Source of the DNA: Flavobacteriaceae bacterium HL-DH10
GTDB taxonomy: Bacteria > Bacteroidota > Bacteroidia > Flavobacteriales > Flavobacteriaceae
Length of the DNA stretch: 64,000 nucleotides
Assembly: GCA_031826515.1 (NCBI GenBank)
Contig: CP134536.1
Location: 384,001 to 448,000, forward strand
Direction of reading: 5' to 3'
A program made the translations under genes and the position numbers. Positions 63,041 to 64,000 of this stretch are shown one piece after another (position 1 is the stretch's first letter; each line of letters opens with the position of its first letter). Below the pieces are notes generated by a model, which was not told the DNA's origin, did no database searches, and saw nothing but the letters and a program-made list of their open reading frames with translations.

Positions 63041-64000
63041 CTAATTCCCTTCGGTTTGAATAGATGAATTTGTTTTAGCCTCTTCCGTTTTTATTATGCT
63101 TAATTCTTGTTTGGCTTCTTCAACAACATCATCAAATTCTTTGAAATTTTCAATAACACTTTCTAAAATATAAGTGGCTTGAAAAGCATCATTTAAAGCA
63201 TAAAAATTCTTTGCCATTAACACCAACCCTTTAGCACTATAATACTTATATCCAGAATAATCTTTAGCTAGTTTTTGCACAGATTTATTTGATGCTTCAT
63301 GCTTACCTTCCTTATTTTTAAAATAGGCATTGTAGTATAGAGCTTCAGCTGCTGTTTCTCCAGTAGCTACTTTTTCAACTTCTGCAAAAGCGACTTTTGC
63401 TCTGTCTTCATTTCCTGTTTTTATGGCAGAACGTGCTATAATAATGTGCGCATCGCTTTTAATTTTATTATCAATTTTTGAATTTCTTAATACTTTTTCT
63501 GCATAAGAAACTGCTGCATCATAATTTTCTAATTGATAATTTGCTTTCATTAAATTAGATTGTGCAAATACCACATTTTGAGGAAAACTTGCTTCTTCTT
63601 CTAACATTTGCAATAAAGGAATAGCCGTATTCCAATTTTTAGATTCCAAATAAAACTGAGATAAACGTGATAATGCTTCCTCAGAATATTCACTTCTTGA
63701 AGCATCTACAACATACTTATAATGTGGCGCAGCGTTTTCTAATAAGTCCTTTTTATAATACAATTGTGCTACATAAAAATGAGCCTGTAAAGCATGAATA
63801 CCTTTAGGAAACTCATTTAAATAACCATTAAATTGCTTAATAGCCTTATCTGTATTATTATCTAAATATTGTTTTTCGGCAGCTTCGTATGTGGCATTAT
63901 CTAAATCGGCATCGGTAACTTCAACATAATCTAAAGTTCGTACCCAAGTTGCATAATCATCTACACGACCTAAATCGATATAAATTAAACGTGCTGTAGA
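63041..64000 (-). CDS. Tetratricopeptide-repeat protein, C-terminal part (cut by window edge)
   Basis: The frame is open from the right edge (reading STARLIYIDLGRVDDYATW) to the stop at 63041, giving the last 319 residues. There is no true start inside the window; TTG 63763 is an internal codon. Repeats such as AIKQFNGYLNEFPKGIHALQ, AAPHYKYVVDASRSEYSEEA and AVSYAEKVLRNSKIDNKIKS are TPRs. It resembles the large periplasmic TPR proteins of Bacteroidota that sit upstream of a TonB-receptor-like barrel, as here. It is likely a scaffold for envelope complexes. Confidence 0.87.
   Translation of the reverse strand, partial: STARLIYIDLGRVDDYATWVRTLDYVEVTDADLDNATYEAAEKQYLDNNTDKAIKQFNGYLNEFPKGIHALQAHFYVAQLYYKKDLLENAAPHYKYVVDASRSEYSEEALSRLSQFYLESKNWNTAIPLLQMLEEEASFPQNVVFAQSNLMKANYQLENYDAAVSYAEKVLRNSKIDNKIKSDAHIIIARSAIKTGNEDRAKVAFAEVEKVATGETAAEALYYNAYFKNKEGKHEASNKSVQKLAKDYSGYKYYSAKGLVLMAKNFYALNDAFQATYILESVIENFKEFDDVVEEAKQELSIIKTEEAKTNSSIQTEGN

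Noticed and set aside
63041-63763. TPR gene starting at TTG 63763
   Set aside because: The frame stays open and TPR-like to the window edge, so the gene is partial and starts outside.

Overview
The window comes from an AT-rich member of the Bacteroidota, almost certainly a marine or environmental Flavobacteriaceae. The evidence is the -7 promoter boxes of the TAnnTTTG type, the lack of clear Shine-Dalgarno sites, a hybrid two-component-system sensor, and family-typical genes (DUF4293, BT_3928-type DoxX protein, OmpP1/FadL-like porin, rho with a long basic insert). I cannot name the genus from sequence alone.

Region 1 (1-15.8 kb) is a carbohydrate locus. It starts with the truncated periplasmic beta-propeller sensor of a hybrid two-component regulator on the minus strand. 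Next come two secreted alpha/beta hydrolases, two GH2 beta-galactosidase-like enzymes, two GH43 enzymes, a decayed third GH2, a lipoprotein with two complete GH53 endo-galactanase domains, and another secreted hydrolase. Together they suggest breakdown of galactan or arabinogalactan. No SusC/SusD pair lies inside the window. The third GH2 is cut off by an IS remnant, and a second remnant of the same IS type lies on the other side of the GH53/hydrolase pair.

Region 2 (15.8-21.7 kb) is bounded by a near-complete IS3-family element and a truncated copy of the same element in the same orientation. Between them are a DUF6807 lipoprotein and two exported Gfo/Idh/MocA oxidoreductases. The last of these takes its stop codon from the IS end.

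Region 3 (21.7-29.9 kb) holds a methyltransferase, an HxlR regulator divergent from an NmrA-type oxidoreductase with palindromic operators between them, and tRNA-Arg. It also holds a sulfur module: Crp/Fnr regulator, two YeeE/YedE halves, TauE/SafE, metallo-beta-lactamase/double-rhodanese, DUF2892 and HMA domain. Two promoters in the sulfur module carry the same 14-bp palindrome at the same distance from a -7 box.

Region 4 (29.9-64 kb) is mostly core genome. It runs clpS, prmA, tpiA, a TlpA-like protein, a DppB-like permease, a BT_3928-like protein, a DUF1599 protein, folP, dacA, an ABC exporter, truA, slyD-like, rho, rpsT, tRNA-Glu, proS, folE, cysS, yidD, a LolC/E-like permease, a NamZ/DUF1343-like protein and outer-membrane and TPR proteins. 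Two insertions interrupt it. One is a complete IS3 element at 40.65-41.87 kb that has landed in a dispersed 80-bp repeat. The other, at 42.02-43.53 kb, is a two-gene segment of unknown function whose ends match the layout of an integron gene cassette (attC-like sites, no integrase in the window). I regard that cassette and the sulfur-regulon promoter pair as the most novel observations.
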